Below are positions 16,626-23,720 of a stretch of DNA of 27,683 bases, piece by piece. Every line of letters begins with the position of its first letter. The first letter of the stretch is position 1. Source of the stretch: a virus; IMG/VR virus record IMGVR_UViG_3300021376_000283, positions 1 to 27,683 of that record. One strand, written 5' to 3'. A program made the translations under genes and the position numbers. Below the pieces are notes generated by a model. That model was not told the DNA's origin and made no database searches. It saw only the letters and a list, made by a program, of their open reading frames with translations.

Positions 16626-16987
16626 AGATCGGGCGACACACGCTGTCGCTGCTATCGGCTCGGGACTTTATGGAGATCGGCGAGGCGCGATGGCACTCGA
16701 TCTCGCAGCGCACTCTAGAGATGCTGACCGACTCACGAGCCGAGCCTGCACAGCGGGTCGAGCAGATGAAGGCGGTCTACGACCTGCGCGACCGCACGAC
16801 CACGCTCGCGCTGCAGCACGCAGCGACAATCGAGGGCGCGTTCGATGTCATCGAGCACGCATGTCAGAAGGTCAAGATCGACCCGAGCGAGGACTTGGCA
16901 GCGATGCAGCCCGAGGCCGTGATCCGTGCCGCGCTGGCACTCCTGTCAGTCGATGTGGACGGGGAGACCGACTCGGGAAACGGGTGA
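16595..16987 (+). CDS. Tail assembly chaperone, short form (gpG-like)
   Basis: This 130-aa helical protein directly precedes the tape measure. It should coat the tape-measure protein and recruit tube subunits. The ATG at 16595 follows AAGGAGA with good spacing. The sequence is rich in A, R, E and L with no beta pattern, as in gpG-like chaperones. Close to its end the zero frame reads TCG GGA AAC GGG TGA, embedding the slippery heptamer G-GGA-AAC at 16975-16981. A second open frame in the -1 register continues beyond the stop to 17157, so this is the short partner of a frameshifted pair. Confidence 0.88.
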   Translation: MDKAHKTRMVKIGRHTLSLLSARDFMEIGEARWHSISQRTLEMLTDSRAEPAQRVEQMKAVYDLRDRTTTLALQHAATIEGAFDVIEHACQKVKIDPSEDLAAMQPEAVIRAALALLSVDVDGETDSGNG

Positions 16988-17157
16988 AGGCGACGGGCGA
17001 CACGGACTGGTATGCGCTCGCCGCCTTCATCTGCAAGTACGCGCCGGGCTTCGGCGACCCGCTCGACATGCCGCTTGACCGACTGATCGCCACGGCGGAT
17101 GCGGTGTCTGCAATGGTGAAGCGGGAAGCTGATGCGATGAACAGCGGCATAGGATGA
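16595..17157 (+). CDS. Tail assembly chaperone, -1 frameshift fusion (gpGT-like)
   Basis: Slipping back one base after AAC at 16981 avoids the TGA at 16985-16987 and continues as RVKATGDTDWYALAAFICKY and so on to the stop at 17155-17157. The fusion would be 187 residues: 129 from the G part and 58 from the T part. The added T domain contains PGFGDPLDMPLDRLIATAD and ends MNSGIG. Known G/GT pairs need a fixed low ratio of fusion to short form for correct tail length. The heptamer follows the X-XXY-YYZ rule exactly in the zero frame. The coding sequence is 16595-16981 joined to 16981-17157. Confidence 0.88.
16975..16981 (+). promoter_or_regulatory. Programmed -1 ribosomal frameshift site GGGAAAC
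   Basis: The heptamer G GGA AAC is in the zero-frame phase of the chaperone gene and lies 3 bases before the zero-frame TGA. The A-site AAC and P-site GGA can re-pair as AAA and GGG after a -1 slip. The -1 frame then stays open for 58 codons up to the tape measure gene. GGGAAAC is one of the known slippery forms in phage tail chaperone genes. Confidence 0.88.
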
Positions 17158-17161
17158 TGAC

Positions 17162-18367
17162 ATGAGCATGGCAGGTGGCAACCCTTCGATCGAGATCAGC
17201 GTGACCGCTCGCATCGACGAGTTGGAGCAGGGACTGAAGGCAGCACAAGCAAAGGTCGATGGCACGGTCGTTCCGATGGGGCAGGCTGGCGAGCGAGCAG
17301 GCGATGCCTTTGCCAAGAAGTTCGGCGCGGTGATGAAGGCGGCGGGCATCTTTGCCATTGTGCGAACGATGACTGGTGCAGGCGCGGCTGCCTCAGAAGC
17401 CTTTGCCAAAGGCGCAAGCGGACAGGAGGTCGCCATTGCCTTCATGGAGGATTTGCAGAAATCGTTGTTCAGCATCCCAATCGCAGGCGACATCGCGCGC
17501 ATTTTCGACAATGTTCTGAACGGCGCAGAGAAGGCAGGAGAGGCAGCAGCAGAAGCCTTTGCTGCAAAGTTTGAGTCAACAACCGTGAGGATGCTTGAGA
17601 CACGAGATGCAGGCAAGAAGGCCATAGAGGGATTGCAGCGTGGGGTCACTCGCGGCGAAGAAGAACTCACGCTCGGCATGAGCGAGGAAGGCAAGATCGA
17701 GATCGCTCGACGTGAGAAGATACGGGACTTGGATGAGCAGATCGCAGAGACACGACAAAGGCAGCAGAAGGAGATGTCCTTCTTCAATATCCAAGGCAAG
17801 ACGAAGGGCGAGGAGATAGCACTGGAAAAGGCAAGGGCGAACATCGCCTCGCAGTTCGATGCTCAGGTGAGACTTCTTGAGGTCCAGAAGAAGCAGGCGG
17901 ACGCAAAGGCTGCACAAGACGCAAAAGCACTAGCCGATGGCAAGGCACTAGAAGCACAGACAAAGGCACAGGCAGAAGCAGCAAAGGCGCAGGCAGCAGC
18001 AACGAAGGCTGCAGAGGAAGCAGCGAAGGCAAAGCGCGACGCAGATATCAAAGCACTGCAGCAGACGGGCAAGGCACGCGAGGACGCGATCGCAGCGCAG
18101 ATCGCTGCGCTGCAGGGTCAATCACCAGCCGCACGCGCCGCGTCGATCGGCGCACTGACGCAGCAGTTCGCAGGAAACATGGGCGGCGACATTCAGACCG
18201 CGCTCGGCACGTTCCGAGGTGGTGGTGCGGCTCTCGCCGATCGAGCGTTCCAAGAGGCGAAAGCGCAGACTGAGAAGCAGGAGAAGATCGTGAAGTTGCA
18301 GGAGGAGATGAAGCGGCTTCACGAGGAGACGAACCGCAAGATCGACGCGATGAAGGGACCATCCTAA
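17162..18367 (+). CDS. Tail tape measure protein (short)
   Basis: This 401-aa protein is almost wholly helical. After an N-terminal region with GGNPSIEISVTARIDELEQGLKAAQ it has a weakly hydrophobic segment (about residues 55-125) that could be the membrane-active part. It then continues as long alanine/lysine/glutamine-rich coiled coil (about 185-300) and a final EKQEKIVKLQEEMKRLHEE helix. Position after the G/GT pair is decisive. Scaling from lambda (853 residues for about 150 nm) suggests a tail of roughly 65-70 nm, which is inference. No lytic transglycosylase or peptidase domain is visible. ATGs at 17162 and 17168 are both possible; AGGA at 17151-17154 fits the first. Confidence 0.87.
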   Translation: MSMAGGNPSIEISVTARIDELEQGLKAAQAKVDGTVVPMGQAGERAGDAFAKKFGAVMKAAGIFAIVRTMTGAGAAASEAFAKGASGQEVAIAFMEDLQKSLFSIPIAGDIARIFDNVLNGAEKAGEAAAEAFAAKFESTTVRMLETRDAGKKAIEGLQRGVTRGEEELTLGMSEEGKIEIARREKIRDLDEQIAETRQRQQKEMSFFNIQGKTKGEEIALEKARANIASQFDAQVRLLEVQKKQADAKAAQDAKALADGKALEAQTKAQAEAAKAQAAATKAAEEAAKAKRDADIKALQQTGKAREDAIAAQIAALQGQSPAARAASIGALTQQFAGNMGGDIQTALGTFRGGGAALADRAFQEAKAQTEKQEKIVKLQEEMKRLHEETNRKIDAMKGPS

Positions 18368-19227
18368 TGCCAGCCACAGCGATCGAACTGCAGTCGAGCA
18401 GGCAGTACAACCATAACAAGGGCAAGCCCACGGCTGTCCGCGAGTTCATCGTCATCGACGCAGAGAGCGAAGCGGATGTGCTCGCGCTGTTCGGCAGCAC
18501 TCTGCCACAGAAGAACGACCTCTACCCGAACACGAGTGCGTTCATCTATGACCTCATCGCTCGTGACTTCTCGATCCAGAAGGTGCCTGAGCACCCGAAA
18601 GCGTTCCGCGTCTCGTTCACCTATGAGCCAGAGGGCAACCTCGTCCCGGCAAATGTCAATCCGTTCTCCACCGACAAGGAACCCGGTGAGATCGGATACC
18701 GAACAGCGCAGGCGAGTACCCGTGCTGAGTTGGTCGATCTCTGGCGCAGTGTCCCATACTCAACGATCAACACATACGAGGCGCAGGGCAGCATGGACAG
18801 CGACACCGACATCGGCGGCACTGCGCTCGATCAGCGCGGCATACCAGTCTCATCTATTGAGATCAAGCAGGAGATCAGCATCACGGTCGTCGATCAGATA
18901 CTCCCAAATCCGGCAGCCATACGCGACGCGCTCGGCAAACGCAACTCTGTAGTGTTCCTCGGATACGACGACGGGCATGTACTTTTCACAGGCTTCGATG
19001 GGTCGATTCAGCCTGAGACGGGCAACACGCAGTGCACCTTCAAGTTCTTGTTTTCATCGTTCGCGCATCTCGTGCAGATACCGCAGCGCACATCCCTCGG
19101 CGATGTCGTGACGAGCAACAACTCAGCGAGCGCATACTATGGCAAGGCGTTCAAGGTCTATTTGCAGCAGCCTTTCCGATTCGCCTTTGACTTCAACTCA
19201 CTCTCGCCGCACTTCTCAGGACTCTAA
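18367..19227 (+). CDS. Tail protein after the tape measure, probable distal tail component
   Basis: This 286-aa protein follows the tape measure with a one-base overlap (TAATG). It begins MPATAIELQSSRQYNHNKGK and has an FIVIDAESEADVLALFG segment, then IARDFSIQKVPEHPKAFRVSF and a C-terminal beta-rich part (VVFLGYDDGHVLFTGFDG, FKFLFSSFAH). The pattern of mixed alpha/beta with a late galectin-like strand set would suit a distal-tail or hub protein. I do not recognise a specific family; the call depends on its place in the tail operon. Confidence 0.65.
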   Translation: MPATAIELQSSRQYNHNKGKPTAVREFIVIDAESEADVLALFGSTLPQKNDLYPNTSAFIYDLIARDFSIQKVPEHPKAFRVSFTYEPEGNLVPANVNPFSTDKEPGEIGYRTAQASTRAELVDLWRSVPYSTINTYEAQGSMDSDTDIGGTALDQRGIPVSSIEIKQEISITVVDQILPNPAAIRDALGKRNSVVFLGYDDGHVLFTGFDGSIQPETGNTQCTFKFLFSSFAHLVQIPQRTSLGDVVTSNNSASAYYGKAFKVYLQQPFRFAFDFNSLSPHFSGL

Positions 19228-19229
19228 AA

Positions 19230-19616
19230 ATGGCAGACGAAATCAGATTTTCCCTCAACGTGGAGATCACGAAGGAAGACCTCAAACTGTTCTTCCGTCC
19301 CGGCACGATTACTCCCGACCTTAGCAGCAATGTGCATGACTCGATCACGAAGACATGCACAGGCACAGCCACTGCCTCCATCTATACGGTGGCAAACGCT
19401 GCGAGCAACGGGTACGCGTTCTTTCAGAACCTCATGACGACCACAACGCTGACGAGCGACAATGTCATCTTCGGTGTCGGGTCCACCGCTTTCATGCGAC
19501 TGCGACCCGGCGAGGTGGCTGCTATGCGGCTCGGGACTAATCCGACCAGCATCTCAGTCGCCACGGGTGCAACGGGTGAGACGGTCTCCTATCAGGCAAT
19601 GTTCCTTTCGCCGTGA
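19230..19616 (+). CDS. Probable virion protein, unknown function
   Basis: This 128-aa protein starts MADEIRFSLNVEITKEDLKLFFRPG, then has a DLSSNVHDSITKTCTGTAT stretch and ends with FMRLRPGEVAAMRLG and a last strand. The RLRPGE.A..RLG segment resembles short phage structural proteins with a jelly-roll-like end, but I cannot name the family. The ATG lies 2 bases after the previous stop, with AGGA at about 19218-19221; its TGA overlaps the GTG of the next gene. Confidence 0.72.
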   Translation: MADEIRFSLNVEITKEDLKLFFRPGTITPDLSSNVHDSITKTCTGTATASIYTVANAASNGYAFFQNLMTTTTLTSDNVIFGVGSTAFMRLRPGEVAAMRLGTNPTSISVATGATGETVSYQAMFLSP

Positions 19617-20548
19617 GCCTTCCGCGATTCATCACAGGCCGATACGGGAAGATCACCGCTGCTCACCTGAACGACACGTTCGAGGCGGTCGAGCGTGTGC
19701 AGAACACCCCGATCGGGCAGAAGTCGATGCTGCCGCGTGGCGGCACAATCCTCGCACGCATCCGCGCTCTCACGACCGACGCAGTGCAGGGAGTGGCTCA
19801 GGACACTGATGTCGGCATCAGTGGGGCAACGGCTCGGACCTGTTGGATGTATGACTGGGAAGAAGTGCAGTTCGGTGTCGCGGACTTCGAGCCGACACCG
19901 GGAGTTGGCAGCACATTCTCACACACTGGACCAGAGCAGGTAGCAGGCGGCACGGAGGGTGAACTGGAAAATGATACGACCTATGTGCCTTGCATCGACT
20001 TCTCGCCTCAGCCGAGGCTGATCGCTGGCGATCTCGTGCTACTGCAACCGATGCAGGTGCGCGTCGGGAGTAAATATGTGTCTATGCTCGCGTGCGTCCT
20101 GCTTGAGCCGACAACATTCCTCGCTCGTCTGACTGGATATGAGGCGGTCGAAGGCGTGTATCGTTTTGTTGCCGTCACCGCTCAAATCTCGCACATTCTG
20201 GCTGCTTCGACTTTGCGTCCCGCCGTGAACCTGTACGAGATCAATGCGCTGCGCTCGCGCTCATCCTCGTACGCGAATGTACTCACGATGACCGAGGGAG
20301 GCATCATCACGACATTCTCGGGGAGTAATGATTGGGGGCACGGCCAATCCTTGAACGAGGACAACACTGCAAACGCAACCGTCACGAAACTACCTCTGCC
20401 TGTTGGTGGAGCAGGCACTGGTACACTGGTCGTCATGCACCGCGCCGTCATCGAATACGACACCGGAACCCCACGAGGAGCGGACACCGCGTACTTCTGC
20501 TTCTACGCTGTGTCGCCCGTCGAAGCGGAGTGCAAGGGAGGAGAATAG
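19613..20548 (+). CDS. Probable tail-tip / virion protein, unknown function
   Basis: This 311-aa protein starts with GTG overlapping the previous stop and opens with SLPRFITGRYGKITAAHLNDTFEAVERVQ, a segment of the kind found at the base of small virion proteins. It continues with beta-rich stretches and a central LLQPMQVRVGSKYVSMLAC. The C-terminal third is rich in T, G and V. There is no transmembrane segment or enzymatic motif. It lies between a small structural gene and the cysteine-rich protein and is followed immediately (stop and ATG adjacent) by that gene, so the two may act together. Confidence 0.7.
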   Translation: MSLPRFITGRYGKITAAHLNDTFEAVERVQNTPIGQKSMLPRGGTILARIRALTTDAVQGVAQDTDVGISGATARTCWMYDWEEVQFGVADFEPTPGVGSTFSHTGPEQVAGGTEGELENDTTYVPCIDFSPQPRLIAGDLVLLQPMQVRVGSKYVSMLACVLLEPTTFLARLTGYEAVEGVYRFVAVTAQISHILAASTLRPAVNLYEINALRSRSSSYANVLTMTEGGIITTFSGSNDWGHGQSLNEDNTANATVTKLPLPVGGAGTGTLVVMHRAVIEYDTGTPRGADTAYFCFYAVSPVEAECKGGE

Positions 20549-21685
20549 ATGCCAATTTTGCCGGGCATGTTGAATCCGGGATGCTGTTGCATCGGACCAG
20601 AATTCGACTGCAAGGAAAGAGATACAATCAGGGACGACATACTTGCATTCCCACTCCAAGACTACACGGCAGACTTCTCGGGCAGTGCTTTCATGTACGC
20701 CGTTCAGGAGTCATCCGAAGGTGAGTTTTTGAGTTGTAATGAGTACATTCCTAACCCGAAATGTTGGTCCTACGACTGTTGCATTGCGTGCGGCGGGAAC
20801 AATGACACATGCACGCAGTTCAACTGCTATCAACATGAGACAGTAAACAAACGCACCTGCTTCAATGTCTCCAACGGAGTTGTAGCCTCACGACAGTTCA
20901 GATTCGGTGACCCCTCTTTCAGTGAATGCACCTGTATCGGCTCTCCCAACCCGTGCACCACTTGCACTGGCTTCACGGGATGCTCGTTCACTAGCAACGG
21001 TCTTGACTCGCTCACCCCACCAGCCGGGTACTTTTGTGCGACTACCGGTTTCGTCCCGTGCCCCGGCTCAACTACCGTATACGGATCAGTGGTTTTCGAC
21101 CTTGGATATAAGCGAGAAGTTGTGACAGTTGGAACTACCACTACAACGACTGAGAAGCGTTTGAGACTCGTATCGTTTCAGCGGAGTGTAGTTGGAGGCG
21201 AGCCTACTTGCCACCTTAGTCTAACCTTAGATTTTTGTTTGAAAAGTTCAAGACCGTTCTCTTCAAATACCGCATACGTTTGTGGACCAAGTGGTATCGG
21301 CCCTCCATTTGTCGATGGCTTCATTCAGAATCACCGGTATTTCCGTGAGTGGAACGGTACCGACAATGCTGTAGCATTCCTCGCAAGGGAACTTCGCCTA
21401 CAGGTAATCGATTGGAGTTATAATCTTTGCCCATTTGACAACGTAAATGGTGACACGGATTATTGCTATTACCACGAAAACTTTGTCCCCAGCGATTGTG
21501 GAAGTTTCACTCAGACAGACCCTGAGTGTGCAATTTGCACGCCAGCACAACTCGATATCGTGCTCGATCTCTACACGCCAAACACATACGGCCAAACTGT
21601 TTCGTGTGATGTGGCGATGAACCCGATCGTCGACGCGGACTTTCAGCCGTGGCAGACCGTCCCACCGACTATTTACATCACATAA
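20549..21685 (+). CDS. Cysteine-rich protein, probable virion component
   Basis: This 378-aa protein of unknown family has 28 cysteines by my count (about 7 percent), many in short pairs such as CCC near residue 12-14, CC and CxxC, scattered along the whole length. It has no signal peptide or membrane helix; it begins MPILPGMLNPG. GGAGG at 20537-20541, seven bases from the ATG, is a strong ribosome site. The DNA is clearly AT-richer than its neighbours: the 60 bases at 21421-21480 have 22 G or C, against 43 in a line of the portal gene (3841-3900). This suggests separate ancestry. Disulfides could form only outside the reducing cytoplasm, which fits an exposed virion protein; bound metal clusters are the alternative. 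Confidence 0.75.
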   Translation: MPILPGMLNPGCCCIGPEFDCKERDTIRDDILAFPLQDYTADFSGSAFMYAVQESSEGEFLSCNEYIPNPKCWSYDCCIACGGNNDTCTQFNCYQHETVNKRTCFNVSNGVVASRQFRFGDPSFSECTCIGSPNPCTTCTGFTGCSFTSNGLDSLTPPAGYFCATTGFVPCPGSTTVYGSVVFDLGYKREVVTVGTTTTTTEKRLRLVSFQRSVVGGEPTCHLSLTLDFCLKSSRPFSSNTAYVCGPSGIGPPFVDGFIQNHRYFREWNGTDNAVAFLARELRLQVIDWSYNLCPFDNVNGDTDYCYYHENFVPSDCGSFTQTDPECAICTPAQLDIVLDLYTPNTYGQTVSCDVAMNPIVDADFQPWQTVPPTIYIT

Positions 21686-21688
21686 ACT

Positions 21689-22123
21689 ATGAGCGACAAG
21701 ATCACATATCGGAAGAATGGCGTGCCAATCAGCGATCCATCATCGGAGGGCGTGCCATCAATCTCAACAGAGTCCGCACCTGCTGATCCAAGTCATGCGG
21801 GATCGAGTCAAGCACCGAGGACCGAGATGTCTGCTGTTCAGATTGCAAACCTAGCAATGCCATCTCGCCGTGTGATGATCTTGCGATTCGGTCGCAAGGC
21901 ATGGAGTTTCGTCGTCGCCGTGGGATCGTGGATGGTGACTCGTGACATGCAGCGTGCGAGATATGTCAAGCGCATCGAGGCGTGTCTTGGCTGTCCACAC
22001 CGAACGCGCACTGGCATCGTCGGTCACTGCGGGAAGTGCGGGTGCGGTCGAAACAAACTCTCGGAACTGTCAGTCAAGGCTGCGATGCCTGCAGCGAAGT
22101 GTCCTGAGAACAAGTGGGAGTGA
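21689..22123 (+). CDS. Small protein with C-terminal zinc-like cysteine cluster (DUF6171-like pattern)
   Basis: This 144-aa protein has a low-complexity N-terminus (P, S, A and E rich, residues 15-45), a semi-hydrophobic stretch (WSFVVAVGSWMV, about 71-82) and a C-terminal cluster C-x2-C, C-x2-C-x-C and C-P-x-x-K-W. The final cluster pattern (CxxCPH ... CGKCGC ... CP..KW) recurs in small phage and bacterial proteins and probably binds zinc. Whether the middle segment is a membrane helix is doubtful because it is short and flanked by arginines. It is the last gene before a strong terminator, placed 3 bases after the cysteine-rich protein, and has no obvious Shine-Dalgarno. Confidence 0.72.
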   Translation: MSDKITYRKNGVPISDPSSEGVPSISTESAPADPSHAGSSQAPRTEMSAVQIANLAMPSRRVMILRFGRKAWSFVVAVGSWMVTRDMQRARYVKRIEACLGCPHRTRTGIVGHCGKCGCGRNKLSELSVKAAMPAAKCPENKWE

Positions 22124-22248
22124 GCATTCGCTGCAGATCAGAGACTGCACGAGGTGCGGTTGCCTGACCGGGAGGCACAGCGCAAGTGGGCACCGTACGA
22201 GTTGCATGTCGGCGGCAAGCGCATACCATGAGATCGTCTCTCATTCTG
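22124..22248 (+). other. Short gap with in-frame protein-like extension, no assigned gene
   Basis: After the TGA at 22121-22123 the same frame continues for 35 codons to a TGA at 22229. The reading includes RLPDREAQRKWAPYELHVGG, which looks like protein rather than noise. There is no ATG in this frame; a GTG at 22154 could start a 25-aa peptide. Another frame encodes a CTRCGC segment. I see no ribosome site. It could be a decayed gene end, a readthrough extension or chance. Confidence 0.25.
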
Positions 22249-22283
22249 ACGCTCCACCGTCCCAAGCGGTGGGGCGTTTTTTA
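22249..22283 (+). terminator. Rho-independent terminator ending the late region
   Basis: The arms at 22249-22259 and 22267-22277 form an 11-base stem with one T-G wobble, a 7-base loop and six T at 22277-22282. This is a strong intrinsic terminator that separates the late (structural) genes from the early region downstream. Confidence 0.93.
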
Positions 22284-22486
22284 TTGACCCCAACACACCG
22301 ACCTCGCCGTGGATGCCATTAGAAGCCTCGGCTCCGAGGAGGACTGGAGATACCACCCGACCCCCACGGACGCGCCACAGGGCATCTGCGGCGGTCTGTT
22401 TTGGGCGGTCTCCCCGAACGGATGCCGAACAGGGCAGGTGGCGTGGGTGGTGGTGGGGGAAACTTGTAAAAATGTGTGGGAAGTGC
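22284..22486 (+). other. Non-coding upstream region of the early promoter
   Basis: About 200 bases with no convincing gene. An inverted repeat with arms CCTCGG (22326-22331) and CCGAGG (22334-22339) and a 2-base centre could be a regulator site. A 64-codon open frame (22309-22503) lacks a ribosome site and ends inside the promoter, so I do not call it. The last part before the -35 is AT-richer (AACTTGTAAAAATGTGTG), as expected upstream of a strong promoter. Confidence 0.5.
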
Positions 22487-22514
22487 TTGACAGCGGTCGA
22501 TAGTGGTGTATGAT
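22487..22514 (+). promoter_or_regulatory. Strong sigma-70-like promoter of the early operon
   Basis: A perfect TTGACA (22487-22492) and TATGAT (22509-22514, 5 of 6 matches to TATAAT) are separated by 16 bases. The upstream sequence is AT-rich. Transcription should start near 22521, directly before a hairpin and about 50 bases before the first early gene. It is the best promoter in the window and follows a terminator. Confidence 0.88.
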
Positions 22515-22523
22515 GATCACGTA

Positions 22524-22539
22524 CTCGCCGCGTGGCGAG
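22524..22539 (+). promoter_or_regulatory. Inverted repeat just after the early promoter
   Basis: CTCGCC-GCGT-GGCGAG is a perfect 6-base inverted repeat with a 4-base centre, placed about 10 bases after the -10 box. It may be an operator for a repressor, or a 5' mRNA hairpin that stabilises the early transcript. The sequence alone does not decide between them. Confidence 0.5.
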
Positions 22540-22572
22540 GGACGATCGAGAGACCCAAACAGGAGAGACACC

Positions 22573-22854
22573 ATGACAACGATCCAGGAAAAGATCGAGA
22601 TGGCGAAGCAGCGACTGCAGATTGCGCGAGTGCGACTGGAGGAGGCGGAGCAGTTGTTGAACATCGCTTGTGGCGAAGGAACACGCAAGCAGATCGACGC
22701 GGCTGACGAGGCCTTCCGCATCGCGCTCGACCAGTGCATCGAGATCGAGGACAAGATCGAAGCCATGACCGAAGACCAGATCGACGAGGGCATCGACGCA
22801 GAGGCGGATCGCTGCTCATCGCACGTCGACTGCAGCGAAGGAGGTGCAGCGTGA
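22573..22854 (+). CDS. Small helical early protein, unknown function
   Basis: This 93-aa acidic protein is predicted to be almost entirely helical (MTTIQEKIEMAKQRLQIARVRLEEAEQLL), with heptad-like spacing that suggests a coiled coil. It is the first gene behind the early promoter. The leader CCCAAACAGGAGAGACAC (22554-22571) gives a strong ribosome site, and the same 18 bases recur before the gene at 23084. The C-terminus EGGAA is encoded by a stretch that also contains the ribosome site of the next gene, and the same 16 bases recur at 23335-23350. The open frame before 22573 runs into the promoter and is not used. Confidence 0.82.
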   Translation: MTTIQEKIEMAKQRLQIARVRLEEAEQLLNIACGEGTRKQIDAADEAFRIALDQCIEIEDKIEAMTEDQIDEGIDAEADRCSSHVDCSEGGAA

Positions 22855-23057
22855 AGGACGGCGAAGTCACCATCACACTCCGCAGGTCTGAACTGCGAGA
22901 CCTGATCGTCACGATCACTGCGATGTACGACCAGTCTGCCATGAGTTTCGAGGAGATGCAGCATCGCTTCCCGATCTTTGCAAACGGGTACGACCGCCTC
23001 TGCCATCAGGCGCAACTCGCAGGCGTTCCGACCAACAGCGACGAGAGCATCGACTGA
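22851..23057 (+). CDS. Small early protein, unknown function
   Basis: This 68-aa protein starts with GTG, overlapping the preceding TGA (GTGA) with AGGAGG 6 bases upstream. It contains RRSELRDLIVTITAMYDQ followed by FEEMQHRFPIF, suggesting two helices. No motif is recognised. It is translationally coupled to the helical gene before it, and the pair mirrors the pair at 23084-23610. Confidence 0.75.
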   Translation: MKDGEVTITLRRSELRDLIVTITAMYDQSAMSFEEMQHRFPIFANGYDRLCHQAQLAGVPTNSDESID

Positions 23058-23083
23058 CCGACAACCCCAAACAGGAGAGACAC

Positions 23084-23350
23084 ATGAAAGTCATCGAGTA
23101 TGAGGTCCGCTACATCGACGAGCACGGCGATTCAATTGACATCGACATCTTCAAGTCGAGATCGGAGGCACTCGACGAAGCGAAGCGACTGGTCGCGGAC
23201 AACAAGACTGTGATCGTGGAGAGACGCAAGAACACGATCACCTCAGACGACCACTGGGGTAAGTTGACTGGGATCGACTACGAGATCATCTTCACCGCGG
23301 GCAATGCCGACTGGCTCCGCGCAGGCGGATGGACAGGAGGTGCAGCGTGA
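23084..23350 (+). CDS. Small alpha/beta early protein, unknown function
   Basis: This 88-aa protein starts MKVIEYEVRYIDEHGDSIDIDIF, a beta hairpin-like start, then SRSEALDEAKRLVADN as a helix and further strands. The style is that of small phage proteins with one ferredoxin-like or dodecin-like fold, but I cannot assign a family. The leader is identical to that of the gene at 22573 over 18 bases, and the C-terminus again ends GGAA with the same coupling sequence. Confidence 0.8.
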   Translation: MKVIEYEVRYIDEHGDSIDIDIFKSRSEALDEAKRLVADNKTVIVERRKNTITSDDHWGKLTGIDYEIIFTAGNADWLRAGGWTGGAA

Positions 23351-23610
23351 GCGATCTGCAGCACCAGTCTCGAATGTTCATCGAGGATGTCTACGGCACA
23401 GGTCCGCGCACGGTGGGACACCCGTCGCACGATGACCGACCGCGCACACCGAAGGACATGATCGGCGATATCGCGTGGCGGTACTTGTCGATCGTGGACA
23501 GCGACGATCTCAACCCGCGCACGCCCGTGTCGTTCATCGTGGGAGACCTCGAAGCCGCGCTTCACGCAGCCTTCCACGCAGGTCGGCTTTTCGCAAAGGA
23601 GAACCCATGA
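23347..23610 (+). CDS. Small early protein, unknown function
   Basis: This 87-aa protein starts with GTG inside GTGA overlapping the previous stop, with AGGAGG just upstream. It is hydrophilic with a histidine- and arginine-rich first half (GHPSHDDRPRTPKDM) and a helical second half (VGDLEAALHAAFHAGRLFA). I do not recognise a family. It is the second member of the second cassette, and its stop overlaps the ATG of the tiny membrane protein. Confidence 0.75.
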   Translation: MSDLQHQSRMFIEDVYGTGPRTVGHPSHDDRPRTPKDMIGDIAWRYLSIVDSDDLNPRTPVSFIVGDLEAALHAAFHAGRLFAKENP

Positions 23611-23720
23611 TCATCATCGTCGGAGCCGCTACCCTGCTGCTCCTCATCGTTACCGTGACTGTTTGCACCGCAGACATTCCCGGCGTGACCGACCGCAACT
23701 ACCACAGGAGAGACACATGA
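23607..23720 (+). CDS. Tiny single-pass membrane protein candidate
   Basis: This 37-aa peptide has a hydrophobic N-terminal helix (IIIVGAATLLLLIVTVTVC, residues 2-20) followed by a polar tail. ATG overlaps the previous TGA and its own TGA overlaps the ATG of the recombinase (ATGA both sides), so it is a coupled gene in the operon rather than noise. Possible roles are a small membrane-active early protein or a host-interaction factor. It is not where holins usually lie, and no lysis partners are visible. Confidence 0.6.
   Translation: MIIIVGAATLLLLIVTVTVCTADIPGVTDRNYHRRDT

Noticed and set aside
2518-17158. Recurring ATAGGATTC or CATAGGAT words at about 2518, 9377, 13865 and 17149, possible promoter or signal
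   Set aside because: The first two lie inside genes as codons for I-G-F; the others mainly supply AGGA as ribosome site. Spacing and context are not consistent with one signal.
22309-22503. 64-codon open frame between the late terminator and the early promoter
   Set aside because: No ribosome site, it ends inside the -35/-10 region, and it has no recognisable pattern.
23607-23720. Holin
   Set aside because: A single short helix in the early operon, with no endolysin or spanin nearby, is not enough to call a holin.
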